A stretch of DNA of 64,000 bases from Candidatus Nanosynbacter featherlites (GCF_005697565.1 NZ_CP040004.1:62001-126000), one strand, 5' to 3'; shown: positions 7,810-17,191, numbered from the stretch's first letter. Notes: generated by a model from the letters alone, not told the origin. Numbers and translations: made by a program.

Positions 7810-9913
7810 AAAATTAAAGCGGCTGTCAAATAGACGCCGCGCTAATATGGTGCGAGCTGAATGGCAGCACCTCTGCAAGAATAAAATATTACTGCTGTCG
7901 ATGGCGGTTATCTCGTTTATTCCGATTATGTACAGCGGTTTTTTCTTGGGTTCAATCTGGGATCCGTACGGACAGGTGAAAAATTTGCCGGTGGCGTTTG
8001 TCAATGAGGACAAAGGTGCACAGCTGAACGGCCAAACGGCCAATATTGGGCAATCGGTTGAGCAAAAACTCAAAAGTAATCATGATTTGGGCTGGGAATT
8101 TGTAAATAAACAGCAGGCTGATGACGGGGTTAATAGTGGGCATTTCTATGCGGTGGTGACTGTTCCGACAGATTTTTCGGCAAAAGCGGCGTCGATTACT
8201 GCTGCTCAACCGCAGCAAGCGGTGATTCGCTATACGACTACGCCAGCCAAGAACTACATCGGTTCGCTGGTCAGCAATCAAGCGGCTGAAAAAGTTAAAA
8301 CGTCGATGGCTGAGCAAATTACTCAGGCGTACGCTAAAGGTGTGTTGGAGAATGTAGGTAAACTTGGCAGCGGTTTGGAGACGGCAGCGGGCGGCGCAGC
8401 TACTTTGCACGACGGTTTGACGCAGCTGCAAGCGGGCGCGCAGACGTATACTGGCGGTGTTAAACAATTGGCGGTAAATCAGCGGGCGATGGCTAATGGC
8501 TTAGCGCGGCTCGGTGATGGATCGCGCCAATTGCAGGCAGGCTTGGGGCAATTGTCGAACGGTTTGCCAAGCGAATCACAAGTTGCGCAGTTAACAAACG
8601 GTATGAAACAGTTACAGGCAGGCCTTAATCAATTAAATACCAGCGTCCATAATCCATCGCCGACGCTTGTTAATCAGCAGAGCAAAGTGCAGAGTGAAGC
8701 ACGAGATCTGATGCAAACTATGCAAACGGCAGCAGCGGATTTGACGGCAGCAGGCGGGACGCTACAGACACTAGGAGCTAGTGCGGCAAGCTCTGGCGGT
8801 TCGACAACTATAACTTTGCCGCAAATTGGCCAGCTTTCCCAGGCGCTTAGCAAAACGCAAATAATTACTACTCAAGCAGCCGCACTGCTTAAAGATTTGC
8901 AGACGCTTACTCAAAGTTTGTCAACGCAGCAAGCACAATTGCAAACCGGCATTTCTACGCTGAACAACGGCGTTAACCAGCTGGCGCCAAATGCAACCGC
9001 TGCCCTTAATGGTTATAACAGCGTCAGAGTAGCGAATAACCAATTGCTGGCTGGCTCGTCATCGCTGGCGAATGGTCTGGCGCAGGCGCAAACTGGCAGC
9101 CAACAACTAGCGAACGGTGCGGGTCTATTAGACAGCCGCTCTGGTGTACTAACGAATGGCGCGTCGCAATTGGCGGGCGGCGCGGATACTCTGGCTACGA
9201 AGCTAGCAGACGCTTCCCGGCAACTCAAAATACAACCAACTGGCGCAGCCACCCAGCAGCAAATGGCTAATCCAGTGAAGTCGGAAACGACCAAGCAGGG
9301 CGACGTGCCGAACTACGGCTATGCGCTGGCGCCGTACGTGTTGTCGCTGAGCTTGTTTGTCGGGGCGATTGCTCTGAATATTATTTATCCAATCCGCAAA
9401 ACTTTTGCCGAACAAGAGAACGCCTTTCGCTGGTGGTTGGCTAAAGCTTCGGTTACTGGTATGGCGGCTTTCGTTCAGGCAACAATTTTGATGCTGATCA
9501 TGGTTTACTGCCTGGGTCTAGTGCCAGACCACCCGGGGCATTTCATCGGGGCGATTTATTTAACGTCGTTTGTCTATATGTCGATTGTGTCGCTGTTGGT
9601 AATTGTGCTGGACAATCCAGGACGCTTCCTAGCGATGGTACTATTAGTATTGCAGCTGGGGTCAAGCGAGGGAACATTCCCGATTCAAACAGCCAATGGC
9701 TTTTTCCAGGCGGTTAATCCGCTGGTGCCGATGACTTATTCTATTCGGGCGTTGCGTCAGGCTATTTCGGGAGGCTTAGGCAGTTCGTTCTATGACAATG
9801 GCATGTGGGTGCTAGCGGGATTCTTGTTGGCGGCTAACTTGTTAACGATCGGCTTCTTTATCTACCGCGGTAAGCGTAAGTTTGCTCATACTTCGGTGGA
9901 TGGCGACGATTAA
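7802..9913 (+). CDS. YhgE/Pip-type membrane protein
   Basis: A 703-aa protein of the YhgE/phage infection protein family related to ABC-2 exporters. One TM helix lies near residues 25-45. A large extracytoplasmic region (about 50-500) follows, with glycine-spaced repeats such as LANGLAQAQTGSQQLANGA that suggest a long coiled or helical stalk. About six TM helices follow (about 503-695). Homologues are linked to secretion (EsaA-like) or phage entry; the substrate here is unknown. It overlaps the Rrf2-type regulator and is followed by a terminator, so the two form a closed operon. Confidence 0.85.
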   Translation: MVEKLKRLSNRRRANMVRAEWQHLCKNKILLLSMAVISFIPIMYSGFFLGSIWDPYGQVKNLPVAFVNEDKGAQLNGQTANIGQSVEQKLKSNHDLGWEFVNKQQADDGVNSGHFYAVVTVPTDFSAKAASITAAQPQQAVIRYTTTPAKNYIGSLVSNQAAEKVKTSMAEQITQAYAKGVLENVGKLGSGLETAAGGAATLHDGLTQLQAGAQTYTGGVKQLAVNQRAMANGLARLGDGSRQLQAGLGQLSNGLPSESQVAQLTNGMKQLQAGLNQLNTSVHNPSPTLVNQQSKVQSEARDLMQTMQTAAADLTAAGGTLQTLGASAASSGGSTTITLPQIGQLSQALSKTQIITTQAAALLKDLQTLTQSLSTQQAQLQTGISTLNNGVNQLAPNATAALNGYNSVRVANNQLLAGSSSLANGLAQAQTGSQQLANGAGLLDSRSGVLTNGASQLAGGADTLATKLADASRQLKIQPTGAATQQQMANPVKSETTKQGDVPNYGYALAPYVLSLSLFVGAIALNIIYPIRKTFAEQENAFRWWLAKASVTGMAAFVQATILMLIMVYCLGLVPDHPGHFIGAIYLTSFVYMSIVSLLVIVLDNPGRFLAMVLLVLQLGSSEGTFPIQTANGFFQAVNPLVPMTYSIRALRQAISGGLGSSFYDNGMWVLAGFLLAANLLTIGFFIYRGKRKFAHTSVDGDD

Positions 9914-9935
9914 TCCTCTTTGAAGCTTTTAGAAA

Positions 9936-9973
9936 ATGCCAGCGTCTTTGGGAAAACGGCGCTGGCATCTTGG
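9936..9973 (+). terminator. Hairpin terminator after the YhgE-like gene
   Basis: ATGCCAGCG pairs with CGCTGGCAT (9 bp) around a 15-nt loop, followed by a short CTTGGTT tail. The hairpin is strong and the T-tract weak. Confidence 0.65.
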
Positions 9974-9991
9974 TTGGTGTAGGGTCATTTT

Positions 9992-10020
9992 TTGACAAAA
10001 TGCGGGCAGTTTGCTAAAAT
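9992..10020 (+). promoter_or_regulatory. Strong promoter of the RNase J gene
   Basis: Consensus TTGACA (9992-9997), a 17-bp spacer, and TAAAAT (10015-10020) preceded by TGC. The leader of about 85 nt contains a GAGAGG/CCTCTC pair (10033-10038 with 10062-10067) and ends in AAAAAGGAG. The leader length and hairpin suggest post-transcriptional control, which is not proven. Confidence 0.75.
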
Positions 10021-10111
10021 AAAGCTACTAACGAGAGGGATTTCTAGCGAGTAAAATAACACCTCTCTACCTGGTTTTTAGATTATTGTAATAAAAAAGG
10101 AGTATAACAAT

Positions 10112-12253
10112 ATGGGTCAGCGGCGACTGGCAACACCGCAGAAGGATGATGCTAAAAAGCGTCCTCAGTCGAAAAAAAGTAACAATGCAGTATTAAACAG
10201 TACCACTACTCGTAAAGGCGAGGTCTTTCGAGCGCAGCGACGAACGAGCGAGAATGTCAATCTCAGGGCGTCGCAGCACGTAATCAATATCCCGGTAAAT
10301 AAATCAGTTTATAACGGCTATGGTGGCGAGCAATTTAGTGCCAAAATGCAGCCAAAACGGACTCGTGGCGGCAAGCCAAAACTACGGATTATCCCAATCG
10401 GTGGTGTCGGCGAAATGGGTATCGGTAAAAACATGAACGCCATTGAGTACGATGATGAAATTATCATTGTGGATATGGGCTTCCTGTTTCCGGGCAGCGA
10501 TTATCCAGGTATTAATTACATCACGCCAGATATCACCTGGCTCGAGGAAAATAAGCATAAGATAAAGGCACACGTGTTCACTCACGGACACCTTGATCAC
10601 ATCGGTTCTTTCCGGCACTTTATTCATCGGATTCCAGCACCGGTCTACGCGTCGAAATTTACTATCGGTATGTTAGACAAGTCGCTGGCTGATGCCGATA
10701 CTGACTTTCAGCCAGACTTTTGGGTGATGGATCCATTGAGCCATGAAATTGTTCAAGTATCGAAGCATTTTTCAGTGGAATTAGTGCGGGTAAACCACTC
10801 GATTCCTGATTCAACGGCGGTGATTATTCGGACGCCATTGGGTGTAATAATTGACTCTGGTGACTGGCGATTTGAGGAAAGTCCGGTTGACGGTCAGAAG
10901 TTTGACCTCAAGCGCATGACCGAAGTGGCGTCCAAAGAAGGCGTGTTGATGTTCATGAACGAGTCGACCAACTGTGAGTCGGCTGGTACACACACGCACA
11001 CGGAGTTTGATATTCAATATTCCATCGGCCAAGTGATGGATAAATTTAGTAACAGCCGAGTGATTTTAAGCTGTTTCTCATCACAGGTGCACCGTTTGCA
11101 ATTGATTTTGGAAGAAGCGCACAAGCACGGGCGTAAGGTGGCGTTCGCTGGCTTTTCGATGATTCAGAACCTGGAAGTGGCGCTGCGCTCAGGGACTATC
11201 AAGATTCCGAAAGATACCGTCATGAAGATGGAGGATATCATCAAGTTACCAGACAGCCAGGTTACGGTGGTTTGTACTGGTTCACAGGGTGAGTTTAATG
11301 CCGTGTTAAATCGCATGGCGACTGGTGCGCATAAATACATGAAGATCAAAGGCTCTGACGTGGTGGTGTTTAGCTCCAATCCGATTCCGGGTAATGAGAA
11401 AAACGTGGTGCGAACCGTTGATGGTTTGATGCGCGAGGGTTCTGATGTGATTCAGAATGGTAAAACGCACTTGACCGGGGTTGGGCCGCTACACTTGTCG
11501 GGTCATGGCTACTACGATGATCACATTAAGCTGATTAACGCCTTGAATCCGACGTACTATATGCCAATTCACGGTGAATTCCACATGCTGGTCCACAACG
11601 CGCGGCTGGCAGAAAAAGAGTGTGGCATTCCGAGGAAAAATATCTTTGTGTGTGACGCCGGCGATATTATTGAAATTGATATTGAGCGTCAAGCTAAGAA
11701 AGCCGGTCGAATTCAAGTTGGTGGTGTGATGTATGACGACACGGGTGCTATCGTCTCTGAAGTAGTACTGAAGGACCGCATTCATATGTCTCAAGAAGGC
11801 ATGTTTGTGGTGGTGTTGACGGTGCAACGCGGCACGGGTCGGTTATTGACCAGTCCGGATATTATTTCCCGCGGTTTCATCTACCTGCGTGACTCTGAGG
11901 AATTGATGAATATGATTCGTCAGTACCTGAAGCAGAAGGCAGCGCGTAGTTTCACTGGCAAGTATGACCTTGACGTGGTGAAGAAGGAGATTAAGGACGA
12001 AGTCACGCATATCCTGTACGACCAGACACGCCGAACACCAATTGTCATCCCAGTGGTTAATGAAATTGGTGGAGGCCTAAAGGCGCCAGGAAAAGTTTCT
12101 CGTGGTGCGCAGGGAACAGTCAAGTCAGAAGTAGATGCCGACGGTTCAGTCGTTCCAAAACTACCAAAAAAACGATTTCCAGCTAAACAAGTCCCCGACA
12201 CGGAGGCAAATGACACTAAAGCTCGAGAGCGACACAACGCACCGGCTTATTAG
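10112..12253 (+). CDS. rnj: Ribonuclease J
   Basis: Metallo-beta-lactamase/beta-CASP ribonuclease with endo- and 5'-exonuclease activity in RNA decay and rRNA maturation. Residues 1-90 are a basic, disordered extension. The core then begins at LRIIPIGGVGEMGIGKNM. The zinc motif THGHLDHIG is at about residues 156-164. The later pieces PIHGEFHML and the beta-CASP region are present, and the C-terminal domain ends near 650 before a second basic tail. At 713 aa it is longer than B. subtilis RNase J1 (555 aa) because of both tails. The start follows AAAAAGGAG with good spacing. Confidence 0.95.
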   Translation: MGQRRLATPQKDDAKKRPQSKKSNNAVLNSTTTRKGEVFRAQRRTSENVNLRASQHVINIPVNKSVYNGYGGEQFSAKMQPKRTRGGKPKLRIIPIGGVGEMGIGKNMNAIEYDDEIIIVDMGFLFPGSDYPGINYITPDITWLEENKHKIKAHVFTHGHLDHIGSFRHFIHRIPAPVYASKFTIGMLDKSLADADTDFQPDFWVMDPLSHEIVQVSKHFSVELVRVNHSIPDSTAVIIRTPLGVIIDSGDWRFEESPVDGQKFDLKRMTEVASKEGVLMFMNESTNCESAGTHTHTEFDIQYSIGQVMDKFSNSRVILSCFSSQVHRLQLILEEAHKHGRKVAFAGFSMIQNLEVALRSGTIKIPKDTVMKMEDIIKLPDSQVTVVCTGSQGEFNAVLNRMATGAHKYMKIKGSDVVVFSSNPIPGNEKNVVRTVDGLMREGSDVIQNGKTHLTGVGPLHLSGHGYYDDHIKLINALNPTYYMPIHGEFHMLVHNARLAEKECGIPRKNIFVCDAGDIIEIDIERQAKKAGRIQVGGVMYDDTGAIVSEVVLKDRIHMSQEGMFVVVLTVQRGTGRLLTSPDIISRGFIYLRDSEELMNMIRQYLKQKAARSFTGKYDLDVVKKEIKDEVTHILYDQTRRTPIVIPVVNEIGGGLKAPGKVSRGAQGTVKSEVDADGSVVPKLPKKRFPAKQVPDTEANDTKARERHNAPAY

Positions 12254-12273
12254 ACATATTTAACAAAGTATGA

Positions 12274-12314
12274 TATAATAAATAAGTGCGATAATCCGTA
12301 AAACGGGGTATAAT
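12274..12314 (+). promoter_or_regulatory. Two tandem -10 elements before ftsK
   Basis: TGA-TATAAT at 12274-12279 and a second TATAAT at 12309-12314. The second ends 11 nt before the ATG, giving a leader of a few nt without a ribosome binding site. The first gives a leader of about 40 nt. Confidence 0.55.
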
Positions 12315-12325
12315 AAATAACAGTT

Positions 12326-14551
12326 ATGCCTAAAAAACGAAAGACTACGAAAAAGAAATCAGTGGCGACCGCGCCAAAACATGACGTGCCGAGTGGTTTT
12401 TGGTCGCAAGTTGGGGCAGTTTTGATGATTGTACTGTCATTACTCTTAGTGGTGGCATGGTTTGATGTCGGTGGCCCAGTGTTGGAGTGGACCAACCACA
12501 CCACTTTGAAGGTTGTTGGTTACGCCATGTACGCTTTGCCAGTGTTGTTGGTGTATATTGCGGTGGAGACTTTCCGCGCAGAGAATAATCGATTGCCAAT
12601 TGCCATGAAAATAGCGGCTGTTTTGGAGGTGGTGTGGCTGAGTGGATTGTTTGGGTTGTTAAAGACTGATGCGCTTCCAGAAGCTGGTGGCGTTATTGGC
12701 GATGTCGCTAATAATATGATGATGACACTGGCGGAAAAGCCAATTGTTGCCTTGATATATATTGTCCTCATCCTTATCACCGCGTTGTTTATTACACTCA
12801 TGACCCCAGTAGAGTTGTTTGGTAAGATATGGGAGATGATGCAGCGTGACTCGTCGGAGGATGATGAAAATAAGGCAATCATGCGACAAGCAGCAAAAGC
12901 AGAAAAAGCAGAACCACGAAAGGTTAGCGAGATTAATTTGAACGCTGGTGTGCCAACGGTAGATACGGAAGAGCCAGTCAAAGCTAAAAAGACATCGCCG
13001 CTGAGTAGTTTGCGGGGTAGTGTGAAGCAGGATAAGTCGGCTGAGGAACAGGCAGCATTGGTTTCAGTGCATGATCCAAATTGGCAATCACCAAGCCTGG
13101 ATCTACTAGAGAAAAAGCAAAGCCCGGCTGACGCTGGTGATATTCGGCAAAACGCGCAGATCATTCATGATACGCTGGCGGAATTTAACATTGATGTGGA
13201 GATGGAAGACGCCAATATTGGACCGAAGGTGACGCAATATACCTTGCGGCCGCCGAGTGGTGTGAAATTGACGCGGATCACGGCGTTGGAGACGAATATT
13301 GCTTTGAACTTGGCAGCGCAGAGCTTGCGTATTGAGGCGCCGATTCCTGGACAAAAAGCCGTTGGTATTGAGGTGCCAAACCGACGAGCGGCTGATGTGC
13401 GACTATATGGTGTGTTGGACTCTAAGCAGTGGAAGCACGCTCGTGAACCATTGAGTTTTGCGATTGGTAAGGATATCTCTGGCGAAGCAGTGGTTGGCGA
13501 GCTCAACAAAATGCCACACATGTTGATCGCTGGTCAGACCGGTTCTGGTAAGTCGGTGATGATTAATACTCTATTGACCAGTTTGCTATATCGCAACAGC
13601 CCGAGCGACATGAAATTGATCTTGGTTGACCCAAAGCAAGTGGAAATGGCGCCATATGAAGACATTCCACATCTACTGACACCAGTGATCACTGAGCCAG
13701 AAAAGACTATCTCGGCCTTGAAATGGGCGGTCAATGAAATGGAGCGGCGGTATAAGTTGTTGGCCGCTGAGAAAATTCGCGACATCAAGAGTTACAATAA
13801 AAAAATTAAGACTGCTGGCACGAAAATCCCGGTTGCTGATGAGAATGGGAACGTTCAACAGCATGAGGATGGGGCAATGCCGTACATCGTCATTGTGATC
13901 GATGAGTTAGCTGATTTGATGATGGTAGCGGCGCGTGATGTTGAGGCGTTGATCGTTCGCTTGGCGCAGAAAGCTCGAGCGGTGGGTATTCACTTGGTTT
14001 TGGCAACGCAGCGCCCGAGCGTTGATGTGATTACTGGTTTGATTAAGGCGAATGTGCCAGCACGAATTGGGTTTACAGTGGCCTCACAAGTTGACTCCCG
14101 AACTATTCTGGACCAGATTGGTGCCGAGAAGCTGCTTGGTCAGGGTGATATGTTGCTGTATACACCAAGCATGAGTAAGCCAAAACGTATTCAGGGCGCA
14201 TGGGTGACTGATGACGAGGTTAATAAGATAACTGATTACCTCCGGATGCAATCAGCGCCACAATACAATGACGAAGTGGTTGCTCAGCCTGTGCAGCTCA
14301 ACGGTAAGGGTGGCGTGATGGTGAACCTGGAGGGCAACGACGGTGACGCTATGTTTAAGGACGCTGTTCGCTTGGTTATTGAGAGTCGTCGAGCCTCTAC
14401 TAGTTTATTACAGATGCGGTTGAAGATTGGGTATGGTCGAGCTGCTCGTATCATGGCTGAGATGGAAGATCAAGGAATCATTGGTCCGGCCAATGGTTCG
14501 AAGCCACGAGACGTGTTGGTATCAAGCCTTGATGAGCTTGGCGATAGCTAG
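12326..14551 (+). CDS. ftsK: DNA translocase FtsK/SpoIIIE
   Basis: Hexameric ATPase that pumps DNA through the division septum to resolve and segregate chromosomes. The 741-aa protein has about four TM helices in residues 30-170, a linker, then the RecA-like motor. Walker A GQTGSGKS is at 402-409 and Walker B IVIVIDELADL near 521. A C-terminal winged-helix gamma domain (about 672-735; LQMRLKIGYGRAARIMAEME) would read KOPS-like sites and touch the Xer recombinase. A single tyrosine recombinase is encoded at 35 kb. The length is close to the short Gram-positive SpoIIIE. Confidence 0.95.
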   Translation: MPKKRKTTKKKSVATAPKHDVPSGFWSQVGAVLMIVLSLLLVVAWFDVGGPVLEWTNHTTLKVVGYAMYALPVLLVYIAVETFRAENNRLPIAMKIAAVLEVVWLSGLFGLLKTDALPEAGGVIGDVANNMMMTLAEKPIVALIYIVLILITALFITLMTPVELFGKIWEMMQRDSSEDDENKAIMRQAAKAEKAEPRKVSEINLNAGVPTVDTEEPVKAKKTSPLSSLRGSVKQDKSAEEQAALVSVHDPNWQSPSLDLLEKKQSPADAGDIRQNAQIIHDTLAEFNIDVEMEDANIGPKVTQYTLRPPSGVKLTRITALETNIALNLAAQSLRIEAPIPGQKAVGIEVPNRRAADVRLYGVLDSKQWKHAREPLSFAIGKDISGEAVVGELNKMPHMLIAGQTGSGKSVMINTLLTSLLYRNSPSDMKLILVDPKQVEMAPYEDIPHLLTPVITEPEKTISALKWAVNEMERRYKLLAAEKIRDIKSYNKKIKTAGTKIPVADENGNVQQHEDGAMPYIVIVIDELADLMMVAARDVEALIVRLAQKARAVGIHLVLATQRPSVDVITGLIKANVPARIGFTVASQVDSRTILDQIGAEKLLGQGDMLLYTPSMSKPKRIQGAWVTDDEVNKITDYLRMQSAPQYNDEVVAQPVQLNGKGGVMVNLEGNDGDAMFKDAVRLVIESRRASTSLLQMRLKIGYGRAARIMAEMEDQGIIGPANGSKPRDVLVSSLDELGDS

Positions 14552-14566
14552 TCTGAAAGGACGGAC

Positions 14567-15376
14567 TTATCGTGCGGTTCTGTATTCTCCAAGCAGTGTG
14601 ACTTTGTGGCCAGTTGAGGTGATTTTGTTGATGGCGCGACGTAATGACGGGCCGGCAGCATCAACGGTCATGAAGAATTTATAGTTCCAGGGTTGGCCGA
14701 TGATAGGCTGGGATTGGAGGCTGGTGAGGTTGATTGACTGCTTGGCAAAGGTGCGGAGTATCTCAAGGAGGCTGCCTGGTTGATGGGCGGTGGTGACAAC
14801 AAGGGTCGCTCGATCGGCGTCAGTCACTGTCGTTGTCTGGTCAAGGATGAGGAAGCGAGTGATGTTGTCCTGACCGTCTTGGATGTGGCGTTTGAGAATG
14901 GGCATATTGTATAGCTGGGCGGCAGTTTCACCCGCGATGGCTGCTAGGTGTGGTGAACTCTGTTGTTTGATGAATTCGACAGCGCCAGCGGTATCAAAAT
15001 ATTCAATTTGTGCGGCTTGCGGTAGGTGCTCTTGGAGAAAATGCTGGCATTGTGATAAGGCAACAGGATGTGAATAGACAGCGGTGATGTCTTCAAGTTT
15101 TGTGCCTGGATTAGTGATAAGGGTTTGTTGAATGGTAAGCGTCACTTCACCGACGATGGGAGCGCCACACGATTCGATGTGGCGGTATGTTTCGTTTATG
15201 GTGCCGTAAATGGTATTTTCTACCGCCACGACAATGGCGTCAGCCTGGCCGTGAGCATAGGCTTGAAAGACATCGCCAAAGGTCACGCACGGAACAATGG
15301 TAGCGTCAGGTCCGTACCATTGTTTTGCTGCTTGTTCGTGGAATGATCCAGCTTGTCCTTGAATAGCGATACGCAT
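14567..15376 (-). CDS. pheA: Prephenate dehydratase
   Basis: Converts prephenate to phenylpyruvate. The 269-aa monofunctional protein has the periplasmic-binding-like PDT core starting MRIAIQGQAGSFHEQAA, the catalytic Thr in NITRFLIL (near 170), and a C-terminal ACT domain (HQPGSLLEILRTFAKQSINL) for feedback by phenylalanine. No other aromatic pathway gene is nearby, which is odd for a lineage that usually lacks amino acid synthesis. It is convergent with ftsK. The start is placed by the family N-terminus and by a -10 (TACAAT) 7 nt upstream. Confidence 0.92.
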   Translation of the reverse strand: MRIAIQGQAGSFHEQAAKQWYGPDATIVPCVTFGDVFQAYAHGQADAIVVAVENTIYGTINETYRHIESCGAPIVGEVTLTIQQTLITNPGTKLEDITAVYSHPVALSQCQHFLQEHLPQAAQIEYFDTAGAVEFIKQQSSPHLAAIAGETAAQLYNMPILKRHIQDGQDNITRFLILDQTTTVTDADRATLVVTTAHQPGSLLEILRTFAKQSINLTSLQSQPIIGQPWNYKFFMTVDAAGPSLRRAINKITSTGHKVTLLGEYRTAR

Positions 15377-15383
15377 GAATTCT

Positions 15384-15389
15384 ATTGTA
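15384..15389 (-). promoter_or_regulatory. -10 of pheA, leaderless type
   Basis: TACAAT on the minus strand, preceded by TGC, ends 7 nt before the pheA ATG. There is no ribosome binding site. Confidence 0.55.
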
Positions 15390-15412
15390 GCACGGTCTGG
15401 TGGGCCTACCGC

Positions 15413-15511
15413 TGGACTTTTACATCAGATTACCGTATAATACGAGGGAATAATAACCTAAGGTTATGTGAGATAGCATAACTATCCGTGAAGGATTCCG
15501 AAGGAGGAAAC
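15413..15511 (+). promoter_or_regulatory. Promoter and leader of rpsF-ssb-rpsR
   Basis: TGGACT (15413-15418), a 17-bp spacer and TATAAT (15436-15441). The leader of about 65 nt has a GTTATG/CATAAC hairpin and two CCG triplets next to AAGGAGG. A CCG-containing hairpin before rpsF is the known binding site of the S6:S18 dimer in many bacteria. The match here is suggestive only. Confidence 0.5.
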
Positions 15512-15871
15512 ATGAACGAATACGAACTGACCGTTCTTATTCATCCAGATTTGGAAGCAAATTTGGACGCGGCGCTGGACAAGGTTCGAGCGTTGATCAA
15601 AGACAATGGTGGTGAAATCACCAAAGAAGATAACTGGGGTAAGAAAAAACTGGCTTACCAAATTCGCCGCGAAGATTTCGCAGTGTATGTGTACTTTGAG
15701 GCAACATTGCCATCAGACGCACCACGCAAGATTTCAAGCACATTGAACATCACTGACGAAGTACTGCGCTACTTATTGGTAAAGACTGATGAAAAGACTC
15801 GTCAGGCATTGGCAGAGCAGCGCGAGCGATCTGAGAAGATGGCTGCTGAAGCCGCTGAAGCTGACGCATAA
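15512..15871 (+). CDS. rpsF: 30S ribosomal protein S6
   Basis: S6 pairs with S18 on the 16S platform. The protein is 119 aa from the ATG at 15512, chosen because AAGGAGG lies 5 nt upstream and MNEYELTVLIHPDL matches the family start; the frame opens earlier at 15488. The core NWGKKKLAYQIRREDFAVYVYFEA is typical, although that stretch is only partly conserved among phyla. A Glu/Ala-rich C-terminal tail follows. It is first in the usual rpsF-ssb-rpsR operon. Confidence 0.95.
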   Translation: MNEYELTVLIHPDLEANLDAALDKVRALIKDNGGEITKEDNWGKKKLAYQIRREDFAVYVYFEATLPSDAPRKISSTLNITDEVLRYLLVKTDEKTRQALAEQRERSEKMAAEAAEADA

Positions 15872-15920
15872 TTATCGCAACCGATATCGATAATAAACCT
15901 ATAACAAGGAGGGTAACACT

Positions 15921-16340
15921 ATGGCACGAAGTATCAATCAAGTCATTTTGATGGGAAGATTGACCCGTGATCCCGAGCAGCGCACGACAACGTCAGGAAG
16001 GACGGTGGTGAGCTTTTCTATCGCGGTGGATCGCCAAACACAAGATGATCAAGCTGATTTCTTTGATGTAACTGCATGGGAAAAGCTCGGTGAGTTGGTT
16101 ATGCAGTACCTATCAAAAGGCCGACGCGTATTGGTACAAGGACGCCTTCGCCAAGACAGCTGGGAAGACAAAGAAACTGGCAAGCGACGTTCACGAATTG
16201 AAGTGGTTGCCTCTGACGTGACCTTCCTGGATGGGCCAAGTGGTGACACCGGTGGCTCAACGGCAAATATATCAACGAAAGAAGAAGTAGTGACGGAAAT
16301 TGACGATAAGCCAATTGATTTATCAGAAATTCCGTTCTAA
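15921..16340 (+). CDS. ssb: Single-stranded DNA-binding protein
   Basis: Coats ssDNA in replication, repair and uptake. The 139 aa comprise an OB fold (INQVILMGRLTRDPEQRTT, later GRRVLVQGRLRQDSWEDKE), a short linker and an acidic tip ending PIDLSEIPF, the peptide that recruits partner proteins. AAGGAGGG precedes the ATG by 7 nt. It lies between rpsF and rpsR as in most bacteria. The linker is short, so it is a compact SSB. Confidence 0.96.
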   Translation: MARSINQVILMGRLTRDPEQRTTTSGRTVVSFSIAVDRQTQDDQADFFDVTAWEKLGELVMQYLSKGRRVLVQGRLRQDSWEDKETGKRRSRIEVVASDVTFLDGPSGDTGGSTANISTKEEVVTEIDDKPIDLSEIPF

Positions 16341-16353
16341 CAAGGAGTAGAAA

Positions 16354-16554
16354 ATGGCTAAACGACAAAAAAAGGATACACCAAGTGTATTTGACTACCG
16401 AGACGTAAAGACGTTGCAACGATACACCAACGTGTACGGTCAAATTGAATCAATTGCAAAAACTGGTTTGACTGAGAAACAGCAGCGAAGCCTGGCGGTT
16501 GCTATCAAACGTGCCCGCCACTTGGCATTGTTGCCATTCGTGACACATGGCTAA
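16354..16554 (+). CDS. rpsR: 30S ribosomal protein S18
   Basis: The 66-aa partner of S6. The family core is visible: [20 protein letters not shown] and the basic [11 protein letters not shown]. No zinc-binding cysteines are present. It is last in the rpsF operon, with a CAAGGAG site 8 nt before the ATG. A GC-rich dyad (GGCGCAC with GTGGCGC region, about 16570-16600) follows it and may attenuate transcription into efp. Confidence 0.95.
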   Translation: MAKRQKKDTPSVFDYRDVKTLQRYTNVYGQIESIAKTGLTEKQQRSLAVAIKRARHLALLPFVTHG

Positions 16555-16630
16555 TTTGGAACATTTTTCGGCGCACCAAAGGATGTGGCGCGCCGGCCAA
16601 CAGTTCTAAAGATGAAATAAAGGAGCAAGG

Positions 16631-17191
16631 ATGTACCAGCCAACAGATTTAAAAAAAGGAACGATTTGCCAAATAGACGGTAAGCCATATCGCGTGGTTG
16701 AATACGGCCAGAAGGTAATGGGCCGCGGCGGATCAATTGTTAATGTGAAGTTAAAAAACTTGATTGATGGCAGTGTTATCCCAAAGACCTTCAAGGGGCA
16801 AGAGAAGATTGAGTCAGCTGAAGTGACCAATAAAACTGTTCAATATCTGTACCGCGATGGCGAGACGTTCTATTTTATGGACCCTGAAAACTTTGAACAA
16901 TTTGAATTAGGCGCAGCAATCGTCGACTCAGCGGCTGACTTTTTGAAGGAAGGTGACTCATTGAGCCTGCAGTTTTTTGATGGGCGAGTCATTAACGTAG
17001 AACTACCAAAGAATTTGTATCTGGAAGTGACTTATACTGAAGATGTTGTGAAGGGTGACACGACTTCGAGCGTGTTGAAAGATGCGACATTGGAAACTGG
17101 ATTAGTGATCAAGGTGCCAGCATTTATCAAACAGGGGGATATTGTTAATGTCGACACAACGACTGGTGAGTATAGGGAAAGAAAAAAGTAG
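16631..17191 (+). CDS. efp: Elongation factor P
   Basis: Relieves ribosome stalling at proline stretches. The 186 aa and three beta domains are canonical, starting MYQPTDLKKGTICQIDGKPY. The loop that reaches the peptidyl-transferase centre reads KVMGRGGSI, so an Arg (residue 32) takes the place of the Lys that EpmA modifies in E. coli. It may be unmodified or modified differently; no EarP or EpmA gene is in the window. AAAGGAGC precedes the ATG. Its 3' end overlaps the next gene. Confidence 0.95.
   Translation: MYQPTDLKKGTICQIDGKPYRVVEYGQKVMGRGGSIVNVKLKNLIDGSVIPKTFKGQEKIESAEVTNKTVQYLYRDGETFYFMDPENFEQFELGAAIVDSAADFLKEGDSLSLQFFDGRVINVELPKNLYLEVTYTEDVVKGDTTSSVLKDATLETGLVIKVPAFIKQGDIVNVDTTTGEYRERKK

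Noticed and set aside
12520..13164. 214-codon open frame antisense to ftsK
   Set aside because: Shadow of a strongly supported gene; composition reflects the complement of ftsK codons and it has no start signals.
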